This document shows positions 35,433-43,993 of a stretch of 64,000 nt of DNA, piece after piece. The stretch covers positions 434,001 to 498,000 of the forward strand of contig JAHHGT010000002.1 in NCBI GenBank assembly GCA_019359745.1, in the 5' to 3' direction. The stretch is from Aphanothece saxicola GSE-SYN-MK-01-06B. Its GTDB lineage: Bacteria; Cyanobacteriota; Cyanobacteriia; PCC-6307; Cyanobiaceae. The position numbers and the translations under genes were made by a program. The notes under the pieces were generated by a model, which did not search any database, was not told the origin of the DNA, and worked only from the letters and a program-made list of their open reading frames with translations. Numbering within the stretch: position 1 is the first letter of the stretch; each line of letters starts with the position of its first letter.

Positions 35433-36298
35433 TGCGGCTGTTCCTCACCGGCGGCACCGGCTTCATCGGCTCCCATGTGCTGGCGGCGGCCCTGGCGGCG
35501 GGCCACCAGGTGCGGGCCCTGCGCCGCACCCCCGCCTCCGCCCCGGTGATCCCCCTGCCGCGTCAGCCCCAGTGGTGCGAGGGCGATCTGCACACCCTCG
35601 CCACCTCCGAGCTGGAGGGGGTGGAGGTGGTGCTGCACCTGGCTTCGGCGGGGGTGAGCCCGAAGCAGGTGCCATGGGCCGAGCTGGTGCAGGCCAATGT
35701 CGCCGGCAGCCTGCGGCTGCTGGAGCTGGCGGCGGAGGCGGGGGTGCGCCGCTGCGTCGTCACCGGCACCAGCCACGAGTACGGCAATGCCGCCCGCCGT
35801 TTTGCGGCGATCCCCCCCGACGCCCCCCTGGAGCCCCTGAGCGCCTACGGGGCCAGCAAGGCGGCGGCCTTCCAGCTGTTGCGCACCTTCGCCATCGAGC
35901 GGCGGCGGGAGCTTTTCTACGGCCGGATCTTCACGGCCTATGGCGAGGGCCAGTTCGCCGGCAACTTCTGGCCCTCCCTGCGGCGCGCCGCCCTGGCCGG
36001 GGAGGATTTCCCCATGACCTCCGGACGCCAGGTCAGCGATTTCATCCCCGCCGACGCCGTGGCGGCCCACCTGCTGGAGGCCTGCACGCGGCCCGACATC
36101 AGCGCAGGCGTTCCCCTGGTGGTCAACATCGGTTCGGGGGCCGCCACCAGCCTGCTGGCCTTCGCCGCGGCGGAATGGGAGCGCCTGGGGGCGACCGGTA
36201 GATTGCGCCCCGGTGTGCTTCCCGACCGCCCCGATCAGATCGAGCGATACGTTCCGGACCTGGCTGGTTTGAGGCTTCCCGTGTCCCCTCTGCCCTGA
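35432..36298 (+). CDS. NAD-dependent epimerase/dehydratase, CDP-paratose synthase-like
   Basis: An extended SDR of 288 residues with LFLTGGTGFIGSHVLAAAL, the catalytic TGTSHEYGNAA and SAYGASKAAAFQLL (YxxxK). Position between rfbH and an rfbE-like epimerase matches rfbS (prt), the 4-ketoreductase that produces CDP-paratose. Abequose synthase is a close relative and cannot be excluded by eye. The ATG overlaps the rfbH stop. Confidence 0.8.
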   Translation: MRLFLTGGTGFIGSHVLAAALAAGHQVRALRRTPASAPVIPLPRQPQWCEGDLHTLATSELEGVEVVLHLASAGVSPKQVPWAELVQANVAGSLRLLELAAEAGVRRCVVTGTSHEYGNAARRFAAIPPDAPLEPLSAYGASKAAAFQLLRTFAIERRRELFYGRIFTAYGEGQFAGNFWPSLRRAALAGEDFPMTSGRQVSDFIPADAVAAHLLEACTRPDISAGVPLVVNIGSGAATSLLAFAAAEWERLGATGRLRPGVLPDRPDQIERYVPDLAGLRLPVSPLP

Positions 36299-36303
36299 AT
36301 CCG

Positions 36304-37362
36304 ATGAAGGTCCTGATCACCGGCGGTTGCGGCTTTCTCGGCTCCAACCTGGCCGCCTCCTACCTCCAGGACGGCGCCGAGGTGATCGTGGTCGATGCCC
36401 TGTTCCGGCGGGGATCGGCGGCCAACCTGGCCTGGCTGGAGTCCCAGGCCGCCCCCGGGCGCTTCCATTTCATCCAGGCCGACCTGGCCGAGGCCGAGGC
36501 CGTGCTGGCCGTCTTCCGCCGCCACGCCCCCTTCGACTACATCGCCCATGTGGGCGGACAGGTGGCGATGACCACCTCCCTGCAGGATCCCGCCCGCGAC
36601 CTGCAGACCAACGTGCTCGGCACCTTCGCGGTGCTTGAAGCGGCCCGGGCCCTCTCCCCGGAGGCCCTGATCGCCTACAGCAGCACCAACAAGGTCTACG
36701 GCGACCTGGAAGGGCTCCGCTACGAGGAGACCCCCACCCGCTACCGCCTGCCGGATCACCCCGAAGGCCTCGATGAAGCGCTGGGGCTGGACTTCTCCAC
36801 CCCCTACGGCTGCTCCAAGGGGGCGGCGGATCAGTACGTGCGCGACTGGGCCCGCGTCTATGGCCTCAAGACGGTGGTGTTCCGCCATTCCTCGATCTTC
36901 GGCGGCCGCCAGTTCGCCTCCTTCGACCAGGGCTGGGTGGGCTGGTTCTGCCAGAAGGCGATCGAGCAGAAGCGCGCCCACCAGGCGGGAGTGGCCCCCG
37001 AGCCCTTCACCATCGCCGGCACCGGCAAGCAGGTGCGCGACGTGCTCCATGCCGACGACCTGATCCGCCTTTACCGGGCCGCCTACGAGCACCGGGAGCG
37101 GATGACCGGCGAGATCTTCAACATCGGCGGCGGCGCCGCCAACTCCCTCAGCCTGCTGGAGCTGTTCGCCCTGCTCGCCGAGCTGCTGGCCATTCCGCCG
37201 CTGGTGTACACCCCCACCCCCCGCCGCGCCAGCGACCAGGACTGCTTCATCGCCGACATCGCCAAGGCCCAGCGGCTGCTGGGCTGGGCGCCGGCCATCT
37301 CCTGTCGCGATGGCGTCAGCCGCATGCTCACCTGGACCGACACCCAGCTGATGGCGGCCTGA
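36304..37362 (+). CDS. rfbE: CDP-paratose 2-epimerase (CDP-tyvelose synthesis)
   Basis: A 352-residue extended SDR: VLITGGCGFLGSNLAASYL, the catalytic region YSSTNKVYGDLEGL, and PYGCSKGAADQYVRDWAR, with RHSSIFGGRQFASFDQGWVGWF. STNKVYGDL and the preceding HVGGQVAMTTSL closely follow the CDP-tyvelose epimerase family, which inverts C2 of CDP-paratose. It completes the set rfbF-G-H-S-E, in the order found in Salmonella Typhi. The product would be CDP-tyvelose. Confidence 0.88.
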   Translation: MKVLITGGCGFLGSNLAASYLQDGAEVIVVDALFRRGSAANLAWLESQAAPGRFHFIQADLAEAEAVLAVFRRHAPFDYIAHVGGQVAMTTSLQDPARDLQTNVLGTFAVLEAARALSPEALIAYSSTNKVYGDLEGLRYEETPTRYRLPDHPEGLDEALGLDFSTPYGCSKGAADQYVRDWARVYGLKTVVFRHSSIFGGRQFASFDQGWVGWFCQKAIEQKRAHQAGVAPEPFTIAGTGKQVRDVLHADDLIRLYRAAYEHRERMTGEIFNIGGGAANSLSLLELFALLAELLAIPPLVYTPTPRRASDQDCFIADIAKAQRLLGWAPAISCRDGVSRMLTWTDTQLMAA

Positions 37363-37383
37363 GCGGAGACGTTGCGCGCACCC

Positions 37384-38805
37384 ATGGCGAACATTCTCCA
37401 GAAGATCCAGCAGTTCCGCCGGTCAGCCGAGCAGCGCCTGCCCCCCCGCCTCCACGACTTTCTCGTCTCCGCCGCCCTGGTCGGCCTCTGCGCCCTCGGC
37501 TACCACCTGCGGCGTCCATCCATTTCCCTGCAACCGGGCCTCTACGCGGAGGATGGCTCGATCTTCCTGCAGCAGGCCATCGATCAGGGCGCCGGATCGC
37601 TGGTCCAGCTCTATGCGGGCTACAGCCATCTGCTGCAGCGGATCACGGCGCTCACGGCGGTGAATCTGCTCTCGCCGCTGAGCTATCCAAGCTTCTTTCT
37701 GCTGGTGGCCTGGGCCTCCTGGCTGCTGCCCCTGGTCAGCGTCGAGGCCCTGATCGGAGCCGGGGTGTTCAGCCGGGCGATGCGGCTGGCCTACATCCCC
37801 TACGTGTATTACCCCTACGCCGGCGAAACCTATCTGAACCTTCCCAACGCCTACATCTTCTTCCCGCTCGGCTTCATCCTGATCGCCTACGGCGTGGTGG
37901 CCCAGCAGGGGAGTGGCCGGCCGGAGTTTCCGCAGCATCCGGCCCTCAAAGGTCTGCTGGCGCTCTACGGGCTGGTGGCGGCCTTCACCGGCCCGTTCAT
38001 GGCCATCTACACGATTCCGCTGCTGATCTTCGCTGGCCTCCGCCACCGCCGGCTGCCGCTGCGGCCCCTGTGGCTGAGCCTGCCGGTGCTGCTGTCGTCC
38101 CTGCAGATCTACGTTTCCCAGCTGCAGACCGACTACCCCCTCTCCACGGCCCGGGCGCTTGCCAAGCTGCTGATGCATCCCGCCGTGCTGCTCGACTGGT
38201 TCACGGTGCATCTGATTGCCCCACTGCTGGGGGGCTACAAGCCCTGGTGGTACCTGCGAGACCTGCCCGATCCTCTTCAGCTGCTGGCCGTGCTCGGGGT
38301 GCTGGCCCTGGTGGTGCTGGCCGTGCGGGTGGTGACGGGGCGCATGGGCCAGCCGGCCCTGCTCTACCTGGGAATCTTTTCCACCCTGGTGCTCTCCTTC
38401 TCCAGCCTGCTGGTGGCCACCCGTCGCGGGGTGGACCTGAAGATGCTGAGCGTTGAAGATGCGGGCGGGCGTTTCTTCTACTGGAACACCGTCCTGTTTC
38501 TGTCGGTGTTGCTGCTGGCGTTCTTCTTTCTGGTGCGTGACCCCCGTACCCGGAACAGCGCCACCAGCCGAGCCCTGGCCATCTGGCTGGTGCTGACGCT
38601 GGTTTTCTATCACAACAATGTCGTCGAACGGACCGTCATCGAGGTGAGCCCATCGGGCGAGATCAGGACCCTTGTCTACGGAGATCAGCTGCGGGACCAA
38701 TGTCAGCGAAGGAATCCGCTGCCGATCAAGATCTTCGGCGGCCCCATCTGGGACTTCCAGCTGGGCCAGCGCCAGATCGACAAGCTGTGCGCCAATCTCA
38801 GCTAA
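37384..38805 (+). CDS. Polytopic membrane protein, possible GT-C glycosyltransferase
   Basis: A 473-residue protein with about ten membrane helices. The first outside loop contains an acidic pair (GLYAEDGSIFLQQAIDQG), the usual place of the GT-C catalytic Asp/Glu, and a soluble tail lies at the C-terminus (IKIFGGPIWDFQLGQR). It has no similarity that I can name with confidence. It lies after rfbE in the same direction, so a role in O-antigen assembly or modification with a lipid-linked sugar is likely. The ATG at 37384 is preferred to the TTG at 37372. Confidence 0.65.
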   Translation: MANILQKIQQFRRSAEQRLPPRLHDFLVSAALVGLCALGYHLRRPSISLQPGLYAEDGSIFLQQAIDQGAGSLVQLYAGYSHLLQRITALTAVNLLSPLSYPSFFLLVAWASWLLPLVSVEALIGAGVFSRAMRLAYIPYVYYPYAGETYLNLPNAYIFFPLGFILIAYGVVAQQGSGRPEFPQHPALKGLLALYGLVAAFTGPFMAIYTIPLLIFAGLRHRRLPLRPLWLSLPVLLSSLQIYVSQLQTDYPLSTARALAKLLMHPAVLLDWFTVHLIAPLLGGYKPWWYLRDLPDPLQLLAVLGVLALVVLAVRVVTGRMGQPALLYLGIFSTLVLSFSSLLVATRRGVDLKMLSVEDAGGRFFYWNTVLFLSVLLLAFFFLVRDPRTRNSATSRALAIWLVLTLVFYHNNVVERTVIEVSPSGEIRTLVYGDQLRDQCQRRNPLPIKIFGGPIWDFQLGQRQIDKLCANLS

Positions 38806-39143
38806 CGCCCGAACATACCAACCGCGACGATGGCATAACCAAGGGTGATCGCCACCAGGCTGGCCGGTGGCAGAGCGGCCGAATCCTTGATGGCAAACAG
38901 CACATACAGCAACGGATATTGCAGGCTCAGCATCAGCACCGCCAGTTTGCGGTCGGCGGCGGGCAGCACCAGCGCCGTGATTCCAAACGACGCGCCATAG
39001 CAAAGCAGCGAAGCCGCCAAGTAGAGCATGGAGGTGCGGAAGCCATCGGCTGGCGGGCGGATCCGCAAGATGAATTGGCCCAGGCACGCTGCGAGAACGG
39101 CAGCCAAAAGATACACTGCCTGCAGCATGCTTTTTGTCAACAT
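38802..39143 (-). CDS. Small four-helix membrane protein, SMR/EamA-like
   Basis: A 113-residue protein with four membrane helices: LLAAVLAACLGQFILR, MLYLAASLLCYGASFGI, LAVLMLSLQYPLLYVLF and LVAITLGYAIVAVGMF. This is the architecture of small multidrug resistance-like proteins, some of which (ArnE/ArnF type) flip undecaprenyl-phosphate-sugars. Next to a polyprenyl-phosphate glycosyltransferase gene, a flippase role is plausible. The start ATG at 39143 overlaps the divergent GT2 gene by 10 bp; the frame extends upstream but that part is antisense to the GT2 gene. Confidence 0.7.
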   Translation of the reverse strand: MLTKSMLQAVYLLAAVLAACLGQFILRIRPPADGFRTSMLYLAASLLCYGASFGITALVLPAADRKLAVLMLSLQYPLLYVLFAIKDSAALPPASLVAITLGYAIVAVGMFGR

Positions 39144-40093
39144 TGAGCCATCATATCGCCATTTGCATTCCATGTTACAACGAGTCCTCCAACGTTGAAG
39201 CCCTCTATGTGAGGCTGTCGAAGGTTCTTGATCAGTTCCCCGACGATGTCTTCTCCGTCGTGTTCGCCGATAATTGCTCCACCGACCACACGGTCGCTCT
39301 GATTGAGGGATTGGCGGCAAGGGATTCGCGGATTGGCCTGATTCGCAATGTTTCCAACTTCGGCTTTGTGCGTTCCTCTGCCAACGCTCTGCTGGTCCCT
39401 GATGCCGATGCCAATGTCTTCCTGATGGCGGACCTGCAGGATCCCCCCGAATTGGTGGCTGATCTGATCACGGCCTGGAAGAAGGGCGATAACCAGGTGA
39501 TCTTTGCTGTGCGGCGCTCCAGCCATGAGAGTCCGATCCTGTTTCTCTGCAAAAAGATCTACTACGCCACGCTGTCCTGGCTCTCCGACTACCCGATGGT
39601 GCGGGATACCACCGGCTTCGGCATCTATGATCGCTCCGTGATTCTGGCCCTGCGGGAGTCGATCGATTCCTACCCCTTCATCAAGGGTCTGGTCTGCGCC
39701 ATCGGCTTCAAGTGGTCGACGATTCCCTACGTGAGTGCCGATCGCAAGGGGGGCAGCAGCTCCGCCTCGCTGTCGTTCTTGGTGGATTTCGGCGTGCTCG
39801 GCATCGTCACCTCCTCCCGCAAGCCCATGCGCCTGATCACCACGGCCGGCCTGTCGCTCGGGGCCCTCTCGATCCTGCTGTCGTTCGTGGTGATGCTCAG
39901 CAAGCTGATCTACTGGCAGAGCTTCCAGTTCGGTCTGGCCATGCTCTCGATTTCGGCGCTGTTCTTCGCCGGCGCCATGATGTTTGCCCTCGGCATCCTG
40001 GGCGAATACATCGGTTTCATCAACCAGCGCACCCTGCGTCTCCCCCTTGTGGTGGAGCGCAGCCGCCATAACGTGCCGTCCCGCCAGGGCTGA
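39134..40093 (+). CDS. GT2 polyprenyl-phosphate glycosyltransferase (GtrB/DPM1-like)
   Basis: A 319-residue protein with an N-terminal GT-A domain (IAICIPCYNESSNVEALYV; the DxD-equivalent [14 protein letters not shown]) and two C-terminal membrane helices (about 232-258 and 268-293). DLQDPPE is typical of enzymes that attach a sugar to polyprenyl phosphate at the inner face of the membrane. The GRKGGSSS-like loop (DRKGGSSSASL) is also family-typical. The start is a TTG overlapping the divergent small membrane protein gene, with which it may form a sugar-P-lipid synthesis and flipping pair. Confidence 0.9.
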   Translation: MSTLSHHIAICIPCYNESSNVEALYVRLSKVLDQFPDDVFSVVFADNCSTDHTVALIEGLAARDSRIGLIRNVSNFGFVRSSANALLVPDADANVFLMADLQDPPELVADLITAWKKGDNQVIFAVRRSSHESPILFLCKKIYYATLSWLSDYPMVRDTTGFGIYDRSVILALRESIDSYPFIKGLVCAIGFKWSTIPYVSADRKGGSSSASLSFLVDFGVLGIVTSSRKPMRLITTAGLSLGALSILLSFVVMLSKLIYWQSFQFGLAMLSISALFFAGAMMFALGILGEYIGFINQRTLRLPLVVERSRHNVPSRQG

Positions 40094-40205
40094 GCCGCCT
40101 CCTGATGGTGGATCCACCGTCGTCCCAGCAGCACCGACCATGTGCTGAAAATCCGAGAAGTCCCACTAGCATTGGTCTCAGCAAAGCTTCCTGCTGCTGG
40201 CCAAC

Positions 40206-40355
40206 ATGCGCCACTCATCGAGGCTGTGCCGTTTCGCCATTCGCCGCCGGGCTGATCAGCAACGGCTCCGCAACCTGCGGCTGGCTCGCCTTTGGGTTTA
40301 CGCCTTCAAGCCCATGGTGGGGGCGTATCGCTGCCCATGGCTAACTGTTCCATGA
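40206..40355 (+). CDS. Possible small basic ORF overlapping the SDR start
   Basis: A 49-codon frame starting at ATG 40206 reads MRHSSRLCRFAIRRRADQQ and then LRNLRLARLWVYAFKPMV, and ends with TGA overlapping the SDR ATG (ATGA). The overlap and strong basic, amphipathic character are suggestive, but length alone gives little support. It may be a remnant of a larger gene or a short leader for the downstream operon. The remaining gap 40094-40205 shows nothing else. Confidence 0.3.
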   Translation: MRHSSRLCRFAIRRRADQQRLRNLRLARLWVYAFKPMVGAYRCPWLTVP

Positions 40356-41080
40356 CCGACGTCCTTCCAAATCTTGCGCCGAGGAATGCGCTGGTCTTCG
40401 GCGCTGGTGGTGCCTTGGGTTCGGCCATCGCCTCAGCGATGACGGCCCGGGGGGATCACCTCCACACGGCTGGCTCCGCAGGCGCCTCTCCCACAGCGGA
40501 TGCTCGCTCCCATGTTGCGCTGTCCTATGCCAAACCGCCGAGCGCCACCCATTTTTCGGCCTTGCCGCCGCTTGATGCGGTCGTGTGGGCCCACGGTCTC
40601 AACGCCAGTGACACGATCACCAATTTTGATCAGGTCACTTTTGAGCGGCTTTGGCAAAGCAATGTTATGTTCATTGCGGCTAGTCTTTCGGCCTTGTTGG
40701 TAAGTGGGCGGCTGCAGCGTGGCAGTCGTCTTTGTGTCATCAGTTCCATCTGGCAGCTGGAGAGTCGGCCTGGAAAACTCGCTTACACCGTATCAAAAGC
40801 TGCTCTGCAGGGCCTTGTGAAGTCATGCGCGCTGGATCTTGGAGCCCAAGGCATTCTGATCAATGCGATTCTTCCTGGTGTGGTGGACTCACCCATGACA
40901 CGACGTCACCTATCCGCGGACCAGATTGAGACGATCACATCCCAGACTGCGCTTGGCCGGCTTGCGCAGCCACAGGATATCGCAGATGCCACTGCCTTCC
41001 TTGTCGGCCCCTCCAATCGATTCATCACCGGCCAATTTCTGACCGTAGATGGCGGATTCATCGGCTTCAAACACACCTAG
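40352..41080 (+). CDS. Short-chain dehydrogenase/reductase of the cyclase/TPP module
   Basis: A 242-residue SDR. The cofactor motif is NALVFGAGGALGSAIASAM, the NNAG-equivalent is VVWAHGLNASDTI (changed to AHG), and the catalytic pair is in YTVSKAALQGLV with ISSIWQLESRPGK before it. The C-terminus TGQFLTVDGGFIGFKHT is SDR-typical. It starts a plus-strand operon with a dehydroquinate-synthase-like gene 6 bp downstream. It probably oxidises or reduces a hydroxyl of the module's intermediate; the substrate is unknown. An ATG at 40337 is an alternative start. Confidence 0.85.
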   Translation: MTDVLPNLAPRNALVFGAGGALGSAIASAMTARGDHLHTAGSAGASPTADARSHVALSYAKPPSATHFSALPPLDAVVWAHGLNASDTITNFDQVTFERLWQSNVMFIAASLSALLVSGRLQRGSRLCVISSIWQLESRPGKLAYTVSKAALQGLVKSCALDLGAQGILINAILPGVVDSPMTRRHLSADQIETITSQTALGRLAQPQDIADATAFLVGPSNRFITGQFLTVDGGFIGFKHT

Positions 41081-41086
41081 ATTCCT

Positions 41087-42199
41087 ATGCCTTCTCCCCC
41101 TCTGGCTTCGTTCCCACCCATCGAGATCAAAAGCTCACTCTCCGACTACAGGATCAACTTCGATGGGCTAACCGATCTGGGGAGTTGGCGTCCCAATGCG
41201 GACCTGCTTCTGATTGATGCATTCTTCAAGGACAGCATTCACATGAGAGAGGGTCAGCCTGTCATCTTCGTAGAGGCCAACGAAGACGCCAAGGCCCTGC
41301 CACAGACAGTCGACATCTTCGTTGCACTCAAGCAAGCTGGTCTCGGTCGCGGCTCCCGCCTGTTGGCCGTCGGGGGCGGCGTCATTCAGGATATCGCCAC
41401 GTTCGTCAGCTCGCTCTACATGCGCGGCATTTCCTGGGACTACGTACCGACCACATTCCTTGGCATGGCAGATTCTTGTCTGGGAGGTAAGAGTTCAATC
41501 AATGTCGGCGCTTTCAAGAATCTGATCGGCAACTTCCACCCCCCCAGGCGCATCGAAATTCTTCCTGTCTTTGCCCGCACACTTCCTCCTGTAGAGATCG
41601 CAGCAGGGGCTGCAGAGGCAGCCAAGATTGCTTTCTGCCGTGGACCGGAGGCCTTTGCCAGCTATCTGACGTTGGTGCATCCTGTTTTGTCTGGGACCTG
41701 GAGTGAGCAGGAGTTGGCAGGTTTGCTGCACGCCACCTTGAGGGTCAAGCAGTGGTTCGTTGAGAAGGATGAGTTTGACAGGGCCGAGAGGCGCTGCCTC
41801 AACTTTGGGCACACCTGGGGGCATGCGTTGGAGTCGGCAACTGACTTCGCCATTCCCCATGGACTGGCGGTGGCTCTTGGGATGATGGCAGCCATCTGCT
41901 ACCTCGGATCACCCTCCTACTGTCTGCCCCTATGGGAACATTGTCTCCAGCTGTTGCGTCCGACGTTGCCTCCGTCTGCTGTTGAATTGTTTGATCCGAA
42001 TCGCTTCCGGTCTGCCTTTCTTGCCGACAAGAAGCATTCGGCTGGTTTTTATCATGTGATCATTCCTTCTTCCAGCGCTTTGGAACTTGGCGTAGAGGAG
42101 GTCATGATCCCTGCCGGCGAGCCCCAGTTGGCAACCATCCTCTTCGCCATGGAAGAGGCCTTGAAGGCCGTGTCTTCTGTTCCTTTTGAGGCTACTTAG
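41087..42199 (+). CDS. 3-Dehydroquinate synthase-like sugar-phosphate cyclase
   Basis: A 370-residue member of the dehydroquinate synthase superfamily. The NAD-binding motif is LLAVGGGVIQDIATFVSSLY with RGISWDYVPTTFLGMADSC, and the metal ligands are in AAEAAKIAF and LNFGHTWGHALES. The superfamily includes AroB and the sedoheptulose-7-phosphate cyclases that make C7N carbocycles. The setting in a polysaccharide locus, not with aro genes, argues against housekeeping AroB. The next gene begins at the base after the stop. The substrate cannot be assigned from sequence. Confidence 0.8.
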   Translation: MPSPPLASFPPIEIKSSLSDYRINFDGLTDLGSWRPNADLLLIDAFFKDSIHMREGQPVIFVEANEDAKALPQTVDIFVALKQAGLGRGSRLLAVGGGVIQDIATFVSSLYMRGISWDYVPTTFLGMADSCLGGKSSINVGAFKNLIGNFHPPRRIEILPVFARTLPPVEIAAGAAEAAKIAFCRGPEAFASYLTLVHPVLSGTWSEQELAGLLHATLRVKQWFVEKDEFDRAERRCLNFGHTWGHALESATDFAIPHGLAVALGMMAAICYLGSPSYCLPLWEHCLQLLRPTLPPSAVELFDPNRFRSAFLADKKHSAGFYHVIIPSSSALELGVEEVMIPAGEPQLATILFAMEEALKAVSSVPFEAT

Positions 42200-43993
42200 A
42201 TGAAATACTCTGACGCGATGCTGCTTTGGCTGAAATCCGAGGGGTTTACCCATTGCTACTTTGTGGCAGGGGGAAACATCATGCATTTGTTGAACTCCGC
42301 CCGTCTGCAGATGGTCTGCATACCGACAGTGCATGAGGTCGCTTCCGTCATCGCTGCCGAACACCACAATGCCACGCTGAATTCAGGTACGGCTGAAGAA
42401 GGAGTCGGCCGTGCCTTCGTCCTTGTCACGGCAGGCCCCGGATTAACCAATGCTCTCACTGGCCTGGCTGGTGCCTGGCTGGAAAGCCGTGAGCTACTGC
42501 TGCTCGGAGGCCAAGTCAAAGTTGTTGATCTTGCGCCTCCCGCTCTTCGTCAGCTTGGTATCCAGGAAGTGGACGGAGTTGCACTTGCGTCGCCTCTTTG
42601 CAAGCGCAGTCTGTGTTTGAGGGAGCCCCTTGATCGCCCATCTTTCTTGGCCACTGTCGCTCTGAGCTGGCAGGGTCGCCCTGGGCCGGTGTTCCTGGAA
42701 CTGCCGCTTGACGTTCAGGCTCAGCAAGTGCCCGAGGCGTGGGCCGCGGCTGCTGAGGATCCGTCAGGCTTCGCGACCGCCCGCGCCATCCCGGATATGG
42801 CGCCCGTTGCGGCTCGCATCGCGGCTGCCCAACGGCCTGTGCTTCTCATCGGTGGAGGCGTCTCACGTCCCTGTGCTCAGAGGCTCGAATCTGTGCTGCA
42901 GTCCCTCAGCGTGCCTGTGATGACGACCTGGAATGGGGCCGATCGCTACGGATCTGAGCATTCGAACTACTTCGGTCGCCCTAACACCTGGGGACAGCGT
43001 TACAGCAATGTGCTGCTGCAGCAGTCGGACTTGCTTCTTGCCCTAGGTACCCGTCTCGGGCTACAGCAAACAGGGTTCAACTGGCAGGCGTTCATGCCGG
43101 TTGGGGATGTCATTCAGGTGGACATTGATCCTGCAGAGCTGGCGAAGCCAAATCCGCAGCTGTCGGAAGCCATTGAGGCCGATGCAGATGCTGCGCTCAG
43201 CCAGCTGCTCAGCCACGATCTTGGCCAGCATCCTGAATGGATGTCCTTCTGCCATCAAGTGAAGGCACTTCTGCCTCTTTCAGAGTCCTGCAATGCAACG
43301 ACGGAGGGCTATCTGAACCCCTATGACATGGTGATGGATCTCGCCAGTATCTGCGGTGATGCAGATCATATCGTCCCATGTAGCAGTGGCAGTGCCTTCA
43401 CAGTGATGATGCAGGCCTTTCAACTCCGCCAAGGCCAGACGATGCTCACGAACAAGGGATTGGCGAGCATGGGATACGGCCTTTCGGCAGCTATCGGAGT
43501 TGCATTTGCGGATCGCAGACACCGTACTGTTCTGGTTGAGGGGGATGGTGGTTTCAGTCAGAATCTTCAGGAGCTGGCCACAGTCGTCGTCAATGATCTG
43601 AATCTCAAAATCTTTCTCTTTTGTAATGAAGGCTATGCATCAATTCGCATGACCCAGAAGAACTACTTTGATGGCGCCTATGTCGGCTGTGATGTCCTCT
43701 CCGGTCTCGGTTTCCCTGATTGGATGCTTCTGGGGCAGGCCTACGGCCTGCCTGTTCACAGTCTCTCTGCTGAGGGTTGGTCTGATGACTCTGTTTTCCT
43801 CGAATTGTGGGAGCGCCCATCGCCAGCCTTGTTCCTTGTGTCCATCCACCCGGAGCAGACTTACTTTCCCAAGATATCAAGCCGAATCAGTGCTCAAGGA
43901 GGTATGGAATCAAACCCGCTTCATCGCATGACTCCGGACCTCCCTGCCGAGTTGGCACTTGGTGTTTACCGATACCTTGGCTCGGCTGACTGA
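42200..43993 (+). CDS. Acetolactate synthase-like thiamine diphosphate enzyme
   Basis: A 597-residue ThDP-dependent enzyme of the acetolactate synthase/benzoylformate decarboxylase type with all three domains. The catalytic Glu is in TVHEVASVIAAEHH, the central domain is VLLIGGGVSRPCAQRLES, and the ThDP motif is VEGDGGFSQNLQELATVVV ending at the Asn of CNEGYASIRMTQ. The NEGYxSIRxTQ variant suggests a group seen in LPS clusters rather than true acetolactate synthase. Known enzymes of this fold such as YerE add a two-carbon unit from pyruvate to a keto sugar. It sits directly between the cyclase-like and aldolase genes. Confidence 0.85.
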   Translation: MKYSDAMLLWLKSEGFTHCYFVAGGNIMHLLNSARLQMVCIPTVHEVASVIAAEHHNATLNSGTAEEGVGRAFVLVTAGPGLTNALTGLAGAWLESRELLLLGGQVKVVDLAPPALRQLGIQEVDGVALASPLCKRSLCLREPLDRPSFLATVALSWQGRPGPVFLELPLDVQAQQVPEAWAAAAEDPSGFATARAIPDMAPVAARIAAAQRPVLLIGGGVSRPCAQRLESVLQSLSVPVMTTWNGADRYGSEHSNYFGRPNTWGQRYSNVLLQQSDLLLALGTRLGLQQTGFNWQAFMPVGDVIQVDIDPAELAKPNPQLSEAIEADADAALSQLLSHDLGQHPEWMSFCHQVKALLPLSESCNATTEGYLNPYDMVMDLASICGDADHIVPCSSGSAFTVMMQAFQLRQGQTMLTNKGLASMGYGLSAAIGVAFADRRHRTVLVEGDGGFSQNLQELATVVVNDLNLKIFLFCNEGYASIRMTQKNYFDGAYVGCDVLSGLGFPDWMLLGQAYGLPVHSLSAEGWSDDSVFLELWERPSPALFLVSIHPEQTYFPKISSRISAQGGMESNPLHRMTPDLPAELALGVYRYLGSAD

